Shown: positions 51,212 to 59,730 of the stretch, in pieces | Layout of the letters: every line of letters starts with the position of its first letter | How positions within the stretch are numbered: the stretch's first letter is position 1 | Source: a virus | Direction: 5' to 3' (one strand) | Length of the DNA: 64,000 bases | Virus record (IMG/VR): IMGVR_UViG_3300027896_000014 | Location: 81,244 to 145,243 of that record | Translations under genes and position numbers: made by a program | Notes under the pieces: generated by a model | The model's input: only the letters and a program-made list of their open reading frames with translations | Databases searched by the model: none | What the model was told of the DNA's origin: nothing

Positions 51212-52924
51212 TCAATTCTTCAGGAATAAGGCCTCTCCAGCTTTAACCTTACCATCTCTGGTTTCTGCCAGTCCGTTGCGCCGGAGAGTTCCCAAATAGG
51301 CCCCGAATGTTCCTGAATTCGCTGTAAGCTCTGCATGTTCGGCCAATTCCTCTTTGGGTATCGAGTCGGGATATGCTTCAACCAATATGTCAAGGAGCTT
51401 CCTTTCCCCAGCCCTTAAAGAGTTTCTCCACATATCGATTATTTCGTCAGTCGTTTGAGGAACGGATTTAATCCCTCCATGAACGTAAAGGCCAAGCTCT
51501 GAAACTTGAATCCCATTATGGCCTTCGTCAATAAGATTGGCTCTTTTGAGCGTCCCGTAATAAGCCGAAAAGGTTCCACTGGTAACTCTTAACCTTGAAA
51601 GAGTGGCAAGCTGGGCCTTTGTCAATCGGGCAGGATACCATCGGCACAAAACATCCAGCATCCTACGCTCCCCAAGGCGTAGAGTTTGAGGAGTATCGTC
51701 TTCTTTCACAATCCGTTTATCAAGAATTGGGTTAGTTCTTGGCTCAATCTTTGGCATAGGTTTCGGAGTTAACGTGGAGTATTTCTTAATGGCTTCCGTT
51801 ATTTCGATACCTTGCTTTGCCATCCGATCTACTGGAGCCTCAAGCTGATCACTGATCTTCCTGAGTCTCTCTACAAGTATTTCCAATCTCTCTATCTGAC
51901 TATCTTTAAGGATTGGTACTTCTTTGGTTTTGGTCTCAACGGTTTTAATCGGCATGGGTGTGTTTCGCAACTGTTTTTCAAGTTCCGAAATCTTCTTTCG
52001 GAGTTCCCGGGGATCCTCCTGCTTAACTCTTTCGATCGTGGCCGCAATTCGACCTTTCAACTTCTCAAGATCGACTTCTGCAAGGGATTTCGGAGCAGAC
52101 ACTTTCTCCCCAACTTTCGGAGTGGCACTGCTATCAAACGTCTCTCTGAGTCGAATCGTTACTCGCTTAAAGATATTTCTTGCCGGTGCCCATACCCACT
52201 TCTCTTTTGTGGACAAGGAGGCAAGGGATTCCCAAAAGGCTTCCTTCTGGTGTTCCGTGCCATGGGCATCAATCCAGGCCTGGACCGCCTTACGATCCTG
52301 GGGAGAGATCATCCGACCAACAATCAGGGTAGATGCCTGCGTCAAAATATTTTTATTCAGGGTAGCTGGCCTCTGTGTCACCATCGTAATGCCAATCCCT
52401 CTTGCTCTACCCCGACGTACCAAAACTTCCATGGCTCTCAGCGTTCGAGCCTCTTCCCTGAATGGGCGTTGCGGGGCCCATTCGTCCGCCTCATCTATAA
52501 ATAAATGCATGGCATTTCGGTTCATTTGGAAGAGCCGTGCAAGAAAATCCAGAACAAACCGGGAGGCTTCGCCTTTTGTGAATTCTGAGATATCCAAGAC
52601 CGCCGGCTGCCGTTCACCTACTATCCAGTCCGCAATGACCTTCCCGGCCATTGACTCGAGAGGGACATCTCCGTGAGCTCCACCCAGGATCACAATAGGC
52701 AGGCCTGGCGATTTACCGTCTATTGAGGAACGCAAGCCCCAACACACTCCCATGGTGTCTATGACGACCGCAGGAAGGTTGCGTTTCACCATTTCCTCAA
52801 CCAATGTAAGGAAGGCATAAGTTTTCCCAGATCCCTTTATTGCCAATATCCCAATGGTATCAGTCACTATGTCTAAGGGAAGTGCCAAACTATCCGATAT
52901 CCGAAGCTCGTTTCCTTTTTCCAT
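51212..52924 (-). CDS. HerA-like ATPase with two C-terminal winged helices (570 aa)
   Basis: ATG at 52924. Walker A KGSGKT (residues 30-35), Walker B HLFIDEADEW (D144-E145), and a sensor region VTQRPATLNKNIL: a HerA/VirB4-type DUF87 motor. A coiled coil follows (residues 300-390). The last 150 residues hold two copies of a small domain (LGERRMLDVLCRWYPARLTK and AGERKLLDILVEAYPDSIPK, each ending SGTFxAYxGTLxR). DNA translocation or recombination is likely. Confidence 0.8.
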   Translation of the reverse strand: MEKGNELRISDSLALPLDIVTDTIGILAIKGSGKTYAFLTLVEEMVKRNLPAVVIDTMGVCWGLRSSIDGKSPGLPIVILGGAHGDVPLESMAGKVIADWIVGERQPAVLDISEFTKGEASRFVLDFLARLFQMNRNAMHLFIDEADEWAPQRPFREEARTLRAMEVLVRRGRARGIGITMVTQRPATLNKNILTQASTLIVGRMISPQDRKAVQAWIDAHGTEHQKEAFWESLASLSTKEKWVWAPARNIFKRVTIRLRETFDSSATPKVGEKVSAPKSLAEVDLEKLKGRIAATIERVKQEDPRELRKKISELEKQLRNTPMPIKTVETKTKEVPILKDSQIERLEILVERLRKISDQLEAPVDRMAKQGIEITEAIKKYSTLTPKPMPKIEPRTNPILDKRIVKEDDTPQTLRLGERRMLDVLCRWYPARLTKAQLATLSRLRVTSGTFSAYYGTLKRANLIDEGHNGIQVSELGLYVHGGIKSVPQTTDEIIDMWRNSLRAGERKLLDILVEAYPDSIPKEELAEHAELTANSGTFGAYLGTLRRNGLAETRDGKVKAGEALFLKN

Positions 52925-52930
52925 ACCCGT

Positions 52931-53101
52931 TTACCTCGACTTCTCCTTAAAGATATCCTCTAACTTGTCCTCTTGTGCCTCAGTGAGATCCCCGTGAGCC
53001 TTGAAATACCTCTCTACAGATTCAACAAACTTTTCTTCCCAATCGCTGAGGGTATTGAAATCGAGACCCGAGATAATCCAACTAAGTCTATCCTTCGTCA
53101 T
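52931..53101 (-). CDS. Small acidic helical protein (56 aa)
   Basis: ATG at 53101 overlaps the PAPS-reductase stop by one base; TAA at 52931. Two helices (LSDWEEKFVESVERYFKAHG, LTEAQEDKLEDIFKEK). Conserved position between the sulphur-type enzyme and the ATPase suggests a complex subunit, unproven. Confidence 0.55.
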   Translation of the reverse strand: MTKDRLSWIISGLDFNTLSDWEEKFVESVERYFKAHGDLTEAQEDKLEDIFKEKSR

Positions 53102-53859
53102 TATTCAAACATCACCGTTTGATCGGGGTTACCTTTGCCGCCACCCCTGGAAGACAACCACCATTCAAACATTTCCTTACCAGATTTCCATCTTTGCATA
53201 GAAGGTCTACCATGATTTTTTTCATAGAGCTTTATGAACGCTTTCTCAAAAGCTCCCTTCATCCTCGGCCAGCGTTCGGCTTCCCTTGCCCTCGAATAAT
53301 TGTATGGACACATCACGCAACCAATCCGCTTGAATCCCTCATCATAGAGACAACAATATGGAAGATTTCTCTCCTTGATAAATGCCCAAACGTCCTGCTC
53401 GGTCCAATCAATAATTATGTTTACATAGGTTTTGGATGAATCCCTGTAACATTGTTCGACCATTTTACGACCCGCTCGCTTCTGGGATTCGTCAGATCTG
53501 ATGCCAGTCAGAACCCTTCTACCAGATCCAGAATTCTCTTTATACTCCTGGCAGCACCATCGGTTGATACGCATCGGGAAGCCTTTTTCAACCATTCTCG
53601 CAAGGAAAGGCTTTTCTGGTCTTTCCCAAACCACATCGGAATGATGCTTACGAATGAAATAAATCAATTCAGGCGGATCAATGGTGGTCACGTTGTAATG
53701 CCAATCGACCTTAACTCCGACCATTTCAGCCAATTCTTTAATCACACAGGAGTCCTTACCTCCAGAAAAAGCACCAAAGTATCCTTCAGGCGGCTCAAAT
53801 ATCCTCAACCGTTCAATTGTTTCTTTAACCTTGTCGTGGCCGAATAGATCTCTGCTCAT
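53101..53859 (-). CDS. PAPS-reductase-family protein (IbrA/DndC-like, 252 aa)
   Basis: ATG at 53859. PP-loop SGGKDS (residues 32-37) binds ATP. Conserved RWCCQEYK and later GCVMCPYN cysteines may hold an iron-sulphur cluster, as in DndC or IbrA-like members, so adenylation or sulphur transfer is likely. It is too short for assimilatory sulphate reduction to be the obvious role. Phage members usually lie by ParB-like genes, as here. Confidence 0.8.
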   Translation of the reverse strand: MSRDLFGHDKVKETIERLRIFEPPEGYFGAFSGGKDSCVIKELAEMVGVKVDWHYNVTTIDPPELIYFIRKHHSDVVWERPEKPFLARMVEKGFPMRINRWCCQEYKENSGSGRRVLTGIRSDESQKRAGRKMVEQCYRDSSKTYVNIIIDWTEQDVWAFIKERNLPYCCLYDEGFKRIGCVMCPYNYSRAREAERWPRMKGAFEKAFIKLYEKNHGRPSMQRWKSGKEMFEWWLSSRGGGKGNPDQTVMFE

Positions 53860-54320
53860 TTAAACTCCAAGTCTCCAGGCGGCGTCCAGTTCCAGAGACC
53901 CAGGGCACCCTTTGCGGAAATCGGTTCTTTCAGTTTCCGGACATTTTCCAAAAACCACATGAAACGACCCAAGGTATAGTCTCCGAAGGCCTTCTCTTGG
54001 TCTGAGATCAAAAGCGGCCCCTCGTGGATTGGGAAGACAGTCTCAAGTTCACAGATTGCAATGATGTCTCCCCTGGGAAAAGGAAAATAAGCATCAATAA
54101 AAGAAAGATCTGGCGAGTTAAAATAATTTATGATGACCGAATCGAATGGCTCCTTATCGCAGACGTAATACTTCGATCTCATGTCAATATACTTTCTTTC
54201 CTGGCTCGCATGGATAGCCAGTGGACCTCGATACCTTGTTGGCCACGATCGAGTCTCAATTTTCTTCTCTGAAATTGAGATTAGGGTTGCCCAAGGCTGA
54301 TAAAGAGTAAGTGCCTTCAT
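53856..54320 (-). CDS. ASCH-domain protein (154 aa)
   Basis: ATG at 54320 overlapping its neighbour. Starts ALTLYQPWATLI, then KKIETRSWPTRYRGPLAIHAS, the ASCH/PUA-like RNA- or nucleoside-binding core, and ends GALGLWNW. May recognise modified nucleosides or RNA; in this block a link with the modification enzymes is plausible. Confidence 0.75.
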   Translation of the reverse strand: MKALTLYQPWATLISISEKKIETRSWPTRYRGPLAIHASQERKYIDMRSKYYVCDKEPFDSVIINYFNSPDLSFIDAYFPFPRGDIIAICELETVFPIHEGPLLISDQEKAFGDYTLGRFMWFLENVRKLKEPISAKGALGLWNWTPPGDLEFK

Positions 54321-54505
54321 GCTCGGTATGGTCCTTTCAGAGTAAGCGCTTCGAGGAATTTCTCAGGATCTAATTCACTGTCGAGAATCGTACTCCATAT
54401 TTTCCCACCCATGGAGACAAGCACAATGGTGACTTCGGGGGCCTTCGTATCACCAGCAAGGTAGACACCGGGATTCTTAATCATGTGCTCAACTTCTTTT
54501 CTCAT
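54317..54505 (-). CDS. Unknown small protein (62 aa)
   Basis: ATG at 54505, overlapping both neighbours by four bases. Beta-rich (EVTIVLVSMGGKIWSTILD) with a final helix. No family. Confidence 0.5.
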   Translation of the reverse strand: MRKEVEHMIKNPGVYLAGDTKAPEVTIVLVSMGGKIWSTILDSELDPEKFLEALTLKGPYRA

Positions 54506-54765
54506 TTTGGCACCTCTCCGTTTTCATCCATGCAGATATCTACGGCAAACCTCATCCCCATTGCGGCAATCTGAATGGCCTCTTTGAACATCTTTCCATG
54601 GTCTCGCGCCTCTCTTTTCTTTTTAATCTCATCCCATAGTTCATCGTACTCTTCTTTGATAACGGCGATTCCTTCATGAGCTGAATGAAATGAACCATTG
54701 GACAGGACCGCTTCGTTGTATTCCTTCAAAATGGCTTGGATGACAGTATCTTCCGCTAAAATCAT
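54502..54765 (-). CDS. MazG-like small protein (87 aa)
   Basis: ATG at 54765. The pattern EGIAVIKEEYDELWDEIKKK and a second helix KEAIQIAAMGMRFAVDI resembles the EExxE of MazG-type nucleotide pyrophosphohydrolases, in shortened form. Could clean or shape nucleotide pools; moderate trust. Confidence 0.5.
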   Translation of the reverse strand: MILAEDTVIQAILKEYNEAVLSNGSFHSAHEGIAVIKEEYDELWDEIKKKREARDHGKMFKEAIQIAAMGMRFAVDICMDENGEVPK

Positions 54766-55112
54766 TTTGAACCTCCTCCGAATATCACCACCACGTCAAC
54801 CACCTCGATCTTCAACTCATTCCGTTCAACTGCCTCATGATCCTCAATACAGAGTGTAATCGCGTTCCCAGGTGTATCACTTCCAAGCTGAGACCTTTTG
54901 ACCAGATGGTGCGGCGTGAGGGCCTGTCTGGCTCCGCAATGCCGGCACGCCCAGCTATCCCGGGTAAAGATGGACTGGACAAACTTCTTGTACTCGTCGC
55001 CCTCAAGTTTCTCGCGGTGTGTTTTTGGAAAAGATTTATTCGGATGAGGATCAAAACACTCTATTTCACCGTTCTTAACCCGAAGGGCCTTGTGCCCGAC
55101 CTTGCGTTCCAC
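54762..55112 (-). CDS. HNH endonuclease (116 aa, GTG start)
   Basis: GTG at 55112 follows AAGGAGGAAGGAAG; ATG 55157 would overlap the upstream gene by 83 bases. Core CRHCGARQALTPHHLVKRSQ then NAITLCIEDHEAVE. A compact HNH nuclease in a recombination block, so it may be a phage enzyme rather than a selfish one. Confidence 0.7.
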   Translation of the reverse strand: MERKVGHKALRVKNGEIECFDPHPNKSFPKTHREKLEGDEYKKFVQSIFTRDSWACRHCGARQALTPHHLVKRSQLGSDTPGNAITLCIEDHEAVERNELKIEVVDVVVIFGGGSK

Positions 55113-55791
55113 TTTGTCTTCCTTCCTCCTTATTGGTAAAAAATTTCCATTTCCCATCTTCCTTAATCACCTTGATCCCCTCGATCTTTCCCGCCTCGGC
55201 CCATTTGGGAATACAGGATCTTGCCGTGGCAGTGGAGGCGTAATGATGTTTCACATTGTTCAGCACATCTTTGAGACTGCAACCCTCGTTTACCTTCACA
55301 TACCGATAGATTTGGGAGCACGTTTCCTTGAAGGGAGACCAATGCCGGCCCTGGGCATTCCCTGCCTCGGCATAGGTTTTGTGGCCCTCACTCAAAGCAT
55401 TCAAGACGTAGGTCCGTGCATTTCCTGTGTGTCTTCGGAAAGCTGGGTGTTCTACCTCGGCGACGGGAGAACTCCAGTCAAACTCATACTGATTAACCTT
55501 CAAGAGACCTATGCCATAAGTTTTGAGAACACGCCCTGCAAACCCGATACCTCTTTTCCCAGCTGGGACAGCCACAGATACATAGTTGGCCCATGGCAGC
55601 CATTCGTAGGCTTGCCCAATAACTGAAAGGCTGAGGGTCATTTTGGTTTCGATCACCCAGCATACAGGACCTTGTCTGGCCACAATATCGGCGATAGCGC
55701 CACCCGGGAAAACTTGGACTTCCGAATAGCAATCCCACTTTTGGTCATCAAGCCAATCAATTACCTTTTTGGCAAGATCGACTTCCTTCAT
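55075..55791 (-). CDS. PD-(D/E)XK-like nuclease with winged helix (238 aa)
   Basis: ATG 55791 (MKEVDLAKKV) forms ATGA with the upstream stop. Active-site pattern: E24 ... GGAIADIVARQG (D35) ... VIETKM (E48-x-K50). The second half looks like a winged helix (SLKDVLNNVKHHYASTATAR). Similar to MmcB-type repair nucleases. Likely in recombination or host DNA degradation. Confidence 0.65.
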   Translation of the reverse strand: MKEVDLAKKVIDWLDDQKWDCYSEVQVFPGGAIADIVARQGPVCWVIETKMTLSLSVIGQAYEWLPWANYVSVAVPAGKRGIGFAGRVLKTYGIGLLKVNQYEFDWSSPVAEVEHPAFRRHTGNARTYVLNALSEGHKTYAEAGNAQGRHWSPFKETCSQIYRYVKVNEGCSLKDVLNNVKHHYASTATARSCIPKWAEAGKIEGIKVIKEDGKWKFFTNKEEGRQSGTQGRAQGPSG

Positions 55792-55967
55792 CCGATCTTT
55801 CTCTCCAACTCGGTCCACTCCTCATCCGTCAGTGGTTTGCATGGAGGAGTATGGTCGCACTCCAAAATAGACCAGGCTCCAAATTTGAGATCTCTTTTAA
55901 GAGCGTTCAATTCTTCATCTGATTGAAGTGCTTTTCTAAACCGACAAATTGAGATGGGGATGCTCAT
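55788..55967 (-). CDS. Small protein (59 aa)
   Basis: ATG at 55967, TGA at 55788 (overlaps on both sides). Helical start (SICRFRKALQSDEELNALK), then CDHTPPCKPLTDEEW. Function unknown. Confidence 0.5.
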   Translation of the reverse strand: MSIPISICRFRKALQSDEELNALKRDLKFGAWSILECDHTPPCKPLTDEEWTELERKIG

Positions 55968-56953
55968 TTTTCCCCCTCCACAAGAATCTCTCCGGTTTCT
56001 ACGTCGATCACCTCTCCTATGAACTTCACCTTGAGCGCCGCCTCAAGACTCGTCAGTATCCGGTGTAACACCTGGGCTTTCGGCATTGTCAAGTCGTCAG
56101 ACCCCGATGGATACGTGGATAGGAATTCTGGGCAAATAACGCCAGCAAGGAGATGTCCGTCCTTGTCTGAATTAACCATCTTTCTGGCGACATCCAGGGC
56201 TATTTTGACAATCTGCTCTTGTTCTGGGAAGAGATGGAAGGTCATCTTTTTGGTTTGGACTTTTACTTCTTCCGGTGTCTTTTTGCCCAAGGCAACCTGA
56301 ACTTTTCCCCACAGCATATGGACCGTCGTTTTCTTGTTGCGGGCCACATCAATCCAGTGGTCCCTATTCTTCTTCGTAACCACCGGACCAATCTCTTTAA
56401 GCCGGGACCACCCGATTTCTCCGGCAATCTCTCTTCCGATACCGACCTCATCACACTTTTTGCGGGTCATTCGTAAATAATCAATCGCTCTCCACTTGAG
56501 CTCGAGGGGGCCCAAAGCTACTTCACAGAAATCCTTCCAGTTTGTGTAGCCCAAATCGATGTAATGCCGACCCTCGAAGATCTCCTCGAGTATCTTGCCG
56601 AGATCGAACCAACGAACCTCAATTTCAGCCTTTAGGGAAAGGACCTGATCGTAAAGCTGTTGAGCCTTGCTCCTCATCCCCGTGATCGCTAATTGAGCCA
56701 CCAAAGAAGGGAGTGGAGACGGCGGCCTTTCGGTGATTTCTCCCTTAACGTCAGTATCATCACTCTCCTGTACCTGGGGGATATTGGGTTTCACTTCCTC
56801 CTTCTCGGCGGGTCCCGGGGTCTGTTCTGTCCTCACTTTATTGACCGCTCTGTTGAAGGGTTCACACTCCCACTGAATATCACATGGCTTGAGGCATATT
56901 TCTAAATCGACCTTTTTATTATCCCGTTTTGGACATATTACAAATGAGTGCAT
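55964..56953 (-). CDS. Unknown phage protein with N-terminal cysteines (329 aa)
   Basis: ATG at 56953 behind CGGAGGGAGA, with inverted-repeat copy C just ahead. Cysteines in CPKRDNKKVDLEICLKPCDI may form a zinc site; a disordered linker follows; residues 100-230 resemble DNA-binding proteins with helix pairs (RHYIDLGYTNWKDFCEVALG, SRLKEIGPVV). Seen in replication regions; could be a regulator or recombination mediator. Confidence 0.5.
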   Translation of the reverse strand: MHSFVICPKRDNKKVDLEICLKPCDIQWECEPFNRAVNKVRTEQTPGPAEKEEVKPNIPQVQESDDTDVKGEITERPPSPLPSLVAQLAITGMRSKAQQLYDQVLSLKAEIEVRWFDLGKILEEIFEGRHYIDLGYTNWKDFCEVALGPLELKWRAIDYLRMTRKKCDEVGIGREIAGEIGWSRLKEIGPVVTKKNRDHWIDVARNKKTTVHMLWGKVQVALGKKTPEEVKVQTKKMTFHLFPEQEQIVKIALDVARKMVNSDKDGHLLAGVICPEFLSTYPSGSDDLTMPKAQVLHRILTSLEAALKVKFIGEVIDVETGEILVEGEK

Positions 56954-56963
56954 TCTCCCTCCG

Positions 56964-56984
56964 AGTTGCAGTTGAATTGCAACT
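56964..56984. promoter_or_regulatory. Inverted repeat AGTTGCA-N7-TGCAACT, copy C
   Basis: Perfect 7-bp arms, ending one base before the ribosome site of the 329-residue gene. At this location it could act in RNA or as a roadblock. Confidence 0.65.
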
Positions 56985-56989
56985 TTCAG

Positions 56990-57577
56990 TTAAGCCCGCC
57001 CCTCTCCCTTGATCGTGGCACTATGCCCACCCGAAGAGATTGTTACGCTCTCCCCTGGACCAAGGTTTTTCTTCATGTCGTCGTGAAATTCTTTAGCTAT
57101 CTCCTTTAAACCCTGCTCTTTGTTCACAAACAGCTCTCCCTGCGCTCGAATACCGTTAATGTAGTCTTCGGCTTCAGAAATCAGGTCTTCCAGGCGTTGA
57201 ACGCAGTCTTCTGATAGGCACTGCGACTTATCGCCATCCTCAGAATAGGGTTCGGACGGTTTATGAGGGGTATTTAGGTTCAAATTGACATTTGACAGAT
57301 TTAGGGACATTTGGGAAATGATCGTGGCCCCAAGAATTTCTGCTTCTCCGCCATAGGAAAATGAAACACCGGTCACCATGATTCGTTTTCGGTAGTCCTC
57401 CGGCAATTCGCACATAAAAATCACGTCTTCGGAGAGTGCCTGGAGTACGACCTGGAATTCGGGTTTTGGTTCGTTCGAACAAGCCAAAGAGAACTGATCC
57501 CAATCCTTGAGCTTATTTCGGAGTTCGTACTCTATCTTGACCTTCCCTTTACTGTACTTAATCTTTTGAAATCTCAT
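56990..57577 (-). CDS. Conserved phage protein (195 aa)
   Basis: I use ATG 57577 (MRFQKIKYSKGKVKIEYEL) because AAGGAGGTCAGCG precedes it. Beta-rich first half ending GVSFSYGGEAEILGATIIS, then an acidic linker and helix. The first half resembles a widespread phage hypothetical protein; role unknown. Confidence 0.55.
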   Translation of the reverse strand: MRFQKIKYSKGKVKIEYELRNKLKDWDQFSLACSNEPKPEFQVVLQALSEDVIFMCELPEDYRKRIMVTGVSFSYGGEAEILGATIISQMSLNLSNVNLNLNTPHKPSEPYSEDGDKSQCLSEDCVQRLEDLISEAEDYINGIRAQGELFVNKEQGLKEIAKEFHDDMKKNLGPGESVTISSGGHSATIKGEGRA

Positions 57578-57892
57578 CGCTGACCTCCTTTTCAAATAAA
57601 AGACCAATTATTGTCTCATCCTCTTCCGAAAGTTCCTGGGAAAACGTGACGCTTTTGACGTACCTGGCTGAATCATCCTTGAGTAAACCTCCAAGTCTAA
57701 GGCCGTCAATCGCGGCTTTAGCACTGATCCCATCGGGATCTGCGAGCCTCCGGCGTCTTGAATGCACATGGATACGACATTTCTGATCCATTTCTTTATC
57801 CTCATCCGCTCCTGTAATCTCATGGAAAACAGTTGGTTCCATGTCGGGAGTTTGAACGGCAAAATAACCGTGATTTGTTTTACCTCAGCCAC
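57558..57892 (-). CDS. rusA-like: RusA-like Holliday-junction resolvase, coded in two frames
   Basis: The GTG at 57892 (SD GGAGG) starts the RusA N-terminus (VILPFKLPTWNQLFSM). The C-terminus with the key acidic residues (RRLADPDGISAKAAIDGL, LLKDDSARYV) is in the -1 frame and stops at 57558. A -1 step near ATAAAGAAA (about 57790) joins them as about 111 residues, normal for RusA. RusA resolves recombination and replication junctions before packaging. One-base sequence error, mutation or programmed shift are all possible. Confidence 0.6.
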
Positions 57893-57978
57893 TATTGATC
57901 CTCCTCCCTTCCCCGCTCCTGGCCGATGTCCTCAATCACCGGCCTCCAAGGCCGGGAGCGGTCGGCCCATAAAATCAC
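57892..57978 (-). CDS. Possible 28-residue peptide
   Basis: GTG 57978 forms GTGA with the upstream stop; ends at TAG 57892 touching the RusA start. Reads WADRSRPWRPVIEDIGQERG. No clear ribosome site. Possibly only a coupling peptide. Confidence 0.3.
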   Translation of the reverse strand: MILWADRSRPWRPVIEDIGQERGREEDQ

Positions 57979-58136
57979 TCCTTAAAAATAGCCTTCCGCG
58001 GTCGGTTCCGGTGAATGTGCCGCTCCGGAAAGTACCTCCGAACGAACCATCCCAGAAATTCTGCCCTCTGGTCCTGCGTCATCAACCAGTCAAAATCCTC
58101 TCGCTTAAAAATCCACTCGATAATCCTCTTTCTCAT
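57975..58136 (-). CDS. Small basic protein (53 aa)
   Basis: ATG at 58136 behind TAAGGAGGACGT. Contains EWIFKREDFDWLMTQDQRAEF and a basic tail. A hairpin (AACCCC/GGGGTT) and palindrome copy 11 lie upstream. Confidence 0.6.
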   Translation of the reverse strand: MRKRIIEWIFKREDFDWLMTQDQRAEFLGWFVRRYFPERHIHRNRPRKAIFKE

Positions 58137-58182
58137 ACGTCCTCCTTATCTCAACCCCTCACCGGGGTTAAAGTCTTGTCTT

Positions 58183-58196
58183 GACGCTATTGCGTA
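58183..58196. promoter_or_regulatory. Palindrome copy 11
   Basis: GACGCTATTGCGTA, one mismatch in the left arm, between 58218 and the small gene at 58136. TTGACG overlaps on the plus strand but no plus gene follows. Confidence 0.45.
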
Positions 58197-58217
58197 AAGC
58201 GTGGCGTACCTTTATTA

Positions 58218-58790
58218 TCATTCCCCTACCCTATTAAGGGGTCCCCTTGCCAATTCCAACACCTTCTTTGGCTTCCCGATACTAATTGCTTTGGGGATAT
58301 CTTTTTCAAGACCCTTCGCAGCGTTCTCGCCTTCAAATAATCCGATTAGCTTTACGGGTTCAGTGTTTCCAAATCTTAGGTTTGCCAGATATAAAGCATC
58401 AAATTCCTTCTTCCTAAACTTCCACTCTTCGATTGTCCATCGGCTTATCTCAATCCACCCCCCCATCGTCTCAACAGCCCTCCCGATCGCTCCATCTTCG
58501 AAAATAACCGTATCATAATAGCCATGATCTCGAAGGGCGTTCATTAGGGTTTGGTAGGCAATAGCAACCTTATCTTCTGGTTTACCTTGAATTGCTTCTT
58601 CGATCTCGCCCATATTCGGAAGTCCTTTATACTGGCGAGTGCTCATCACCATCTGGCAGGCTGCTTCAAAGTCCTTAAATTCCCAGGATTGGAAAGCATT
58701 AAAATAGACCTTTGTTAGACCGGCCGATGGTTGAGCTCCAAAGTATTCTGCCATAATCCCAAAGGTTGCTGAGAACTCCTCAAGCGTCAT
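58218..58790 (-). CDS. Replication-linked phage protein (190 aa)
   Basis: ATG 58790 (MTLEEFSATFG) overlaps the initiator stop by 11 bases and is preferred to the longer frame. FSATFGIMAEYFGAQPSAGLTKVYFNAFQSWEF begins like a phage domain annotated DUF6475 (I am moderately sure). Position right after the initiator suggests a helicase-loader or co-initiator. Confidence 0.55.
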   Translation of the reverse strand: MTLEEFSATFGIMAEYFGAQPSAGLTKVYFNAFQSWEFKDFEAACQMVMSTRQYKGLPNMGEIEEAIQGKPEDKVAIAYQTLMNALRDHGYYDTVIFEDGAIGRAVETMGGWIEISRWTIEEWKFRKKEFDALYLANLRFGNTEPVKLIGLFEGENAAKGLEKDIPKAISIGKPKKVLELARGPLNRVGE

Positions 58791-59667
58791 GCTTTCCTTC
58801 TTTCCTTTTCTCCGTATCATAAAAATCGGCAATTCCAGGTTGAGGCTTAAAAAGTGGTGCCCTATCACTTCTTGTTGTATATTTACCCTCAAGAACCTTT
58901 AAGGCATTTGTATCATTCTTAATCAGCCAGTCGATATCTGGAGACCACGATTTCCTACCATCTTTTTCGGGAATCAAGACGAGATCTGACATTTCAAAGA
59001 CTTCCTTCCACCAGGTTATATTCGGGTGTTCTTTAATCCTTACCGTTAAGGAATCTCTCCTTGATTTATTTAACTCTTTCGGCCGCCTGAGATTTTTACA
59101 GGTTTCTAAAAACAGGCGGAATAGGTTATCCGGCGTTGCGAGATCTTCGGGATCAGGTAGAGGATTAGGCAGAGGTTCAGGAAGAGGAAGAGGAAGAGGG
59201 ATTCCAGAAGTCTTTAATAAAGGCTTCTGGAAGGCTTGTTGAAAGGCTTTATCAAAGGCTTCTCCGAGATTCTTTATAAATTCTTCTATTATTTGGTAGT
59301 ATTCTACCTTTAATTCGCATTCCGGAATTTGATCAAAATCTTTCGCCCATTTCTTGATCACATTGGGAGATTGTGGATCATCATATCTTAAAACATTAGG
59401 AATTACAATAACTTTTGACTTCCAATCTGCTTTAACCATGCCTTTCTCTAAGAGTTCGGCAAAGACTTTACGAAAGGCTTTAATTGGCCAATTAAGGTTC
59501 TCACAGAGACCCATTTCTCCGATATGAAAGATTCCAGGACAGCCAGTTGAATGAGGGCCAGTTAAGAGATATTGCCACAGGCTTTGACCGTTGGGTTGAG
59601 CCTTTGATAGGGCGCAAAATTTCTCATCTCCCCACATTTTCACGTCGATTTTTCGGTATCTGCTCAC
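58780..59667 (-). CDS. Replication initiator-like protein (295 aa)
   Basis: GTG-type start at 59667 after GAGGGCCACACC. N-terminal winged-helix region (IDVKMWGDEKFCALSKAQPN, LLTGPHSTGCPGIFHIGEM, FAELLEKGMV) as in phage replisome organisers/DnaD-like proteins. A short LPEPLPNPLPDP-type linker precedes a C-terminal domain (LTVRIKEHPNITWWKEVFEM). Likely binds the phage origin, often inside this gene. Confidence 0.65.
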   Translation of the reverse strand: MSRYRKIDVKMWGDEKFCALSKAQPNGQSLWQYLLTGPHSTGCPGIFHIGEMGLCENLNWPIKAFRKVFAELLEKGMVKADWKSKVIVIPNVLRYDDPQSPNVIKKWAKDFDQIPECELKVEYYQIIEEFIKNLGEAFDKAFQQAFQKPLLKTSGIPLPLPLPEPLPNPLPDPEDLATPDNLFRLFLETCKNLRRPKELNKSRRDSLTVRIKEHPNITWWKEVFEMSDLVLIPEKDGRKSWSPDIDWLIKNDTNALKVLEGKYTTRSDRAPLFKPQPGIADFYDTEKRKEGKHDA

Positions 59668-59730
59668 GGTGTGGCCCTCTTTTCCCCAATATTTTTTCGT
59701 CCCGTCAACACTTTAAACACTCAACCCAAC

